Positions 5,989-6,672 of a stretch of DNA of 6,672 nucleotides are shown here, one piece after another. The DNA is taken from positions 1 to 6,672 of the forward strand of contig CALCQT010000163.1 of assembly GCA_937894825.1 (NCBI GenBank), given 5' to 3'. Positions within the stretch are counted from its first letter, which is position 1. Every line of letters starts with the position of its first letter. Made by a program: the position numbers and the translations under genes. The notes beneath the pieces were generated by a model. The model was not told the DNA's origin. It made no database searches and saw only the letters and a list, made by a program, of their open reading frames with translations. This DNA comes from an uncultured Anaerolineaceae bacterium. Its GTDB lineage: Bacteria > Chloroflexota > Anaerolineae > Anaerolineales > Anaerolineaceae.

Positions 5989-6672
5989 TAAAACTGTCCT
6001 CCATCTTCATAATATGTGACAGCTTCCGAAAAGCGGAAGAATACAGTCGTGAATATTAATATGATGATGAATAAAATCCATGATAATGCACTGGCATAGC
6101 CCATTTTAAAATACTTAAAGGCTTCATCATAAAGCTTCAGTGCATAAAGGTATGTCGAATTAAGCGGTCCTCCGTTTGTGATAACAAAAGCGCCGGTAAA
6201 ATCCTGAAAGGCATTGACCAACTGCATGAGAATGTTGAAGAACAAAACAGGCGTGATCATAGGCAGTGTAATCCGAAAAAAGGTCCGGATTTGGCCGGCG
6301 CCGTCGATGGACGCGGCTTCATACAAATCTTCCGGCACCTGTTTCAGCGCGGCCAGAAATAAGACCATTGAAGACCCGAATTGCCAAACACTCAGTAAGC
6401 TCAAGGTAAATAAAGAAAATTTCGGGCTGGATAACCAGGGAACAGAATCCAATCCCAGATTATTCAGCATACGGTTCACCAGACCGCCATTCATGAACAG
6501 AAATCGCCATAAAATGGAAATTGCCACACTGCCGCCGAAAATTGAGGGAATGTAATACACAGTGCGGTAGAAATGAATCCCCTTGAGTTTTTGATTCAAA
6601 ATAATCGCGACAATCAGTGCCGTGATTATTTTCATCGGTAATGACATAAATACGTATTTCAGTGTGTTGCCC
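5988..6672 (-). CDS. Carbohydrate ABC transporter permease, MalF-like subunit, 5' end beyond the window
   Basis: This is the first transmembrane subunit of the same sugar importer. 227 residues are visible out of about 290-310 expected. The frame stays open to the right edge. The residues before the first visible ATG (6647) read NTLKYVF, a typical MalF-family stretch, so that ATG is internal. The EAA loop is clear: LYEAASIDGAGQ (Glu at visible residue 118, Gly at 124) followed by ITLP. The family's ITNGGPLNST periplasmic motif is also present. Hydrophobic segments lie at about 9-33, 38-60, 87-110, 139-165 and 193-215. The gene overlaps the MalG-like gene by one base. The solute-binding protein is usually upstream in such operons and would lie to the right of the window. 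Confidence 0.94.
   Translation of the reverse strand, partial: GNTLKYVFMSLPMKIITALIVAIILNQKLKGIHFYRTVYYIPSIFGGSVAISILWRFLFMNGGLVNRMLNNLGLDSVPWLSSPKFSLFTLSLLSVWQFGSSMVLFLAALKQVPEDLYEAASIDGAGQIRTFFRITLPMITPVLFFNILMQLVNAFQDFTGAFVITNGGPLNSTYLYALKLYDEAFKYFKMGYASALSWILFIIILIFTTVFFRFSEAVTYYEDGGQF
5998..6002 (-). promoter_or_regulatory. GGAGG ribosome site within the upstream permease gene; TAATG coupling
   Basis: GGAGG on the - strand lies inside the last codons of the MalF-like gene, 9 bases before the MalG-like ATG. The shared base of TAATG at 5988 suggests translational coupling, giving equal amounts of the two permease subunits. Confidence 0.75.

Noticed and set aside
6645..6647. ATG as the start of the MalF-like permease
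   Set aside because: The frame continues upstream to the window edge with family-like residues (NTLKYVF), and the protein would lack its first membrane segments.
1..6672. CRISPR array, tRNA, rRNA, transposase, toxin-antitoxin or phage-defence genes
   Set aside because: No regularly spaced direct repeats, no cloverleaf or rRNA-like segment, and no open frame with matching motifs was seen on either strand.

Overview
The window looks like part of the genome of a low-to-middle-GC anaerobic heterotroph with a carbohydrate-centred lifestyle. A Firmicutes or Chloroflexota (Anaerolineae-like) bacterium fits best, but nothing here fixes the phylum. The window opens inside one gene (ptsI) and closes inside another (a sugar ABC permease). 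Its first 45 bases are a near-perfect inverted copy of bases 64-108, which suggests that position 1 is a natural contig end with a fold-back artefact rather than genuine upstream sequence.

Left third, + strand: the C-terminal part of PTS enzyme I (ptsI, to 1094), a 243-base AT-rich gap with three helically phased TCAGGA motifs, then a complete 5-deoxy-glucuronate isomerase (iolB, myo-inositol catabolism), ending at 2132. A small hairpin and then a long, perfectly symmetrical bidirectional terminator (2182-2243) separate iolB from the convergent gene on the other strand.

Centre, - strand: one large secreted protein (840 aa, 2250-4772). It has a signal peptide, two near-identical 174-residue beta-sandwich modules, a purple-acid-phosphatase-type N-terminal domain and a calcineurin-like metallophosphoesterase domain with its metal ligands in place. 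It is visibly richer in GC than everything around it. A 367-base non-coding stretch lies upstream. It holds the gene's ribosome binding site, a small palindrome that could be an operator, and a large imperfect hairpin belonging to the next transcription unit.

Right third, - strand: two inner-membrane permeases of a MalF/MalG-type sugar ABC importer, overlapping by one base (TAATG). The MalF-like gene runs off the right edge, so the substrate-binding protein and the promoter are expected beyond 6672. No ATPase gene is seen.

Functionally the window joins pieces of carbohydrate uptake (PTS energy coupling, ABC import), inositol breakdown and extracellular phosphate-ester hydrolysis. Strand changes and terminators show that these are at least three transcription units, not one operon. 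I did not find convincing evidence of a new multi-gene system. The most unusual items are the duplicated-module secreted phosphoesterase with deviant base composition and the long inverted repeats.
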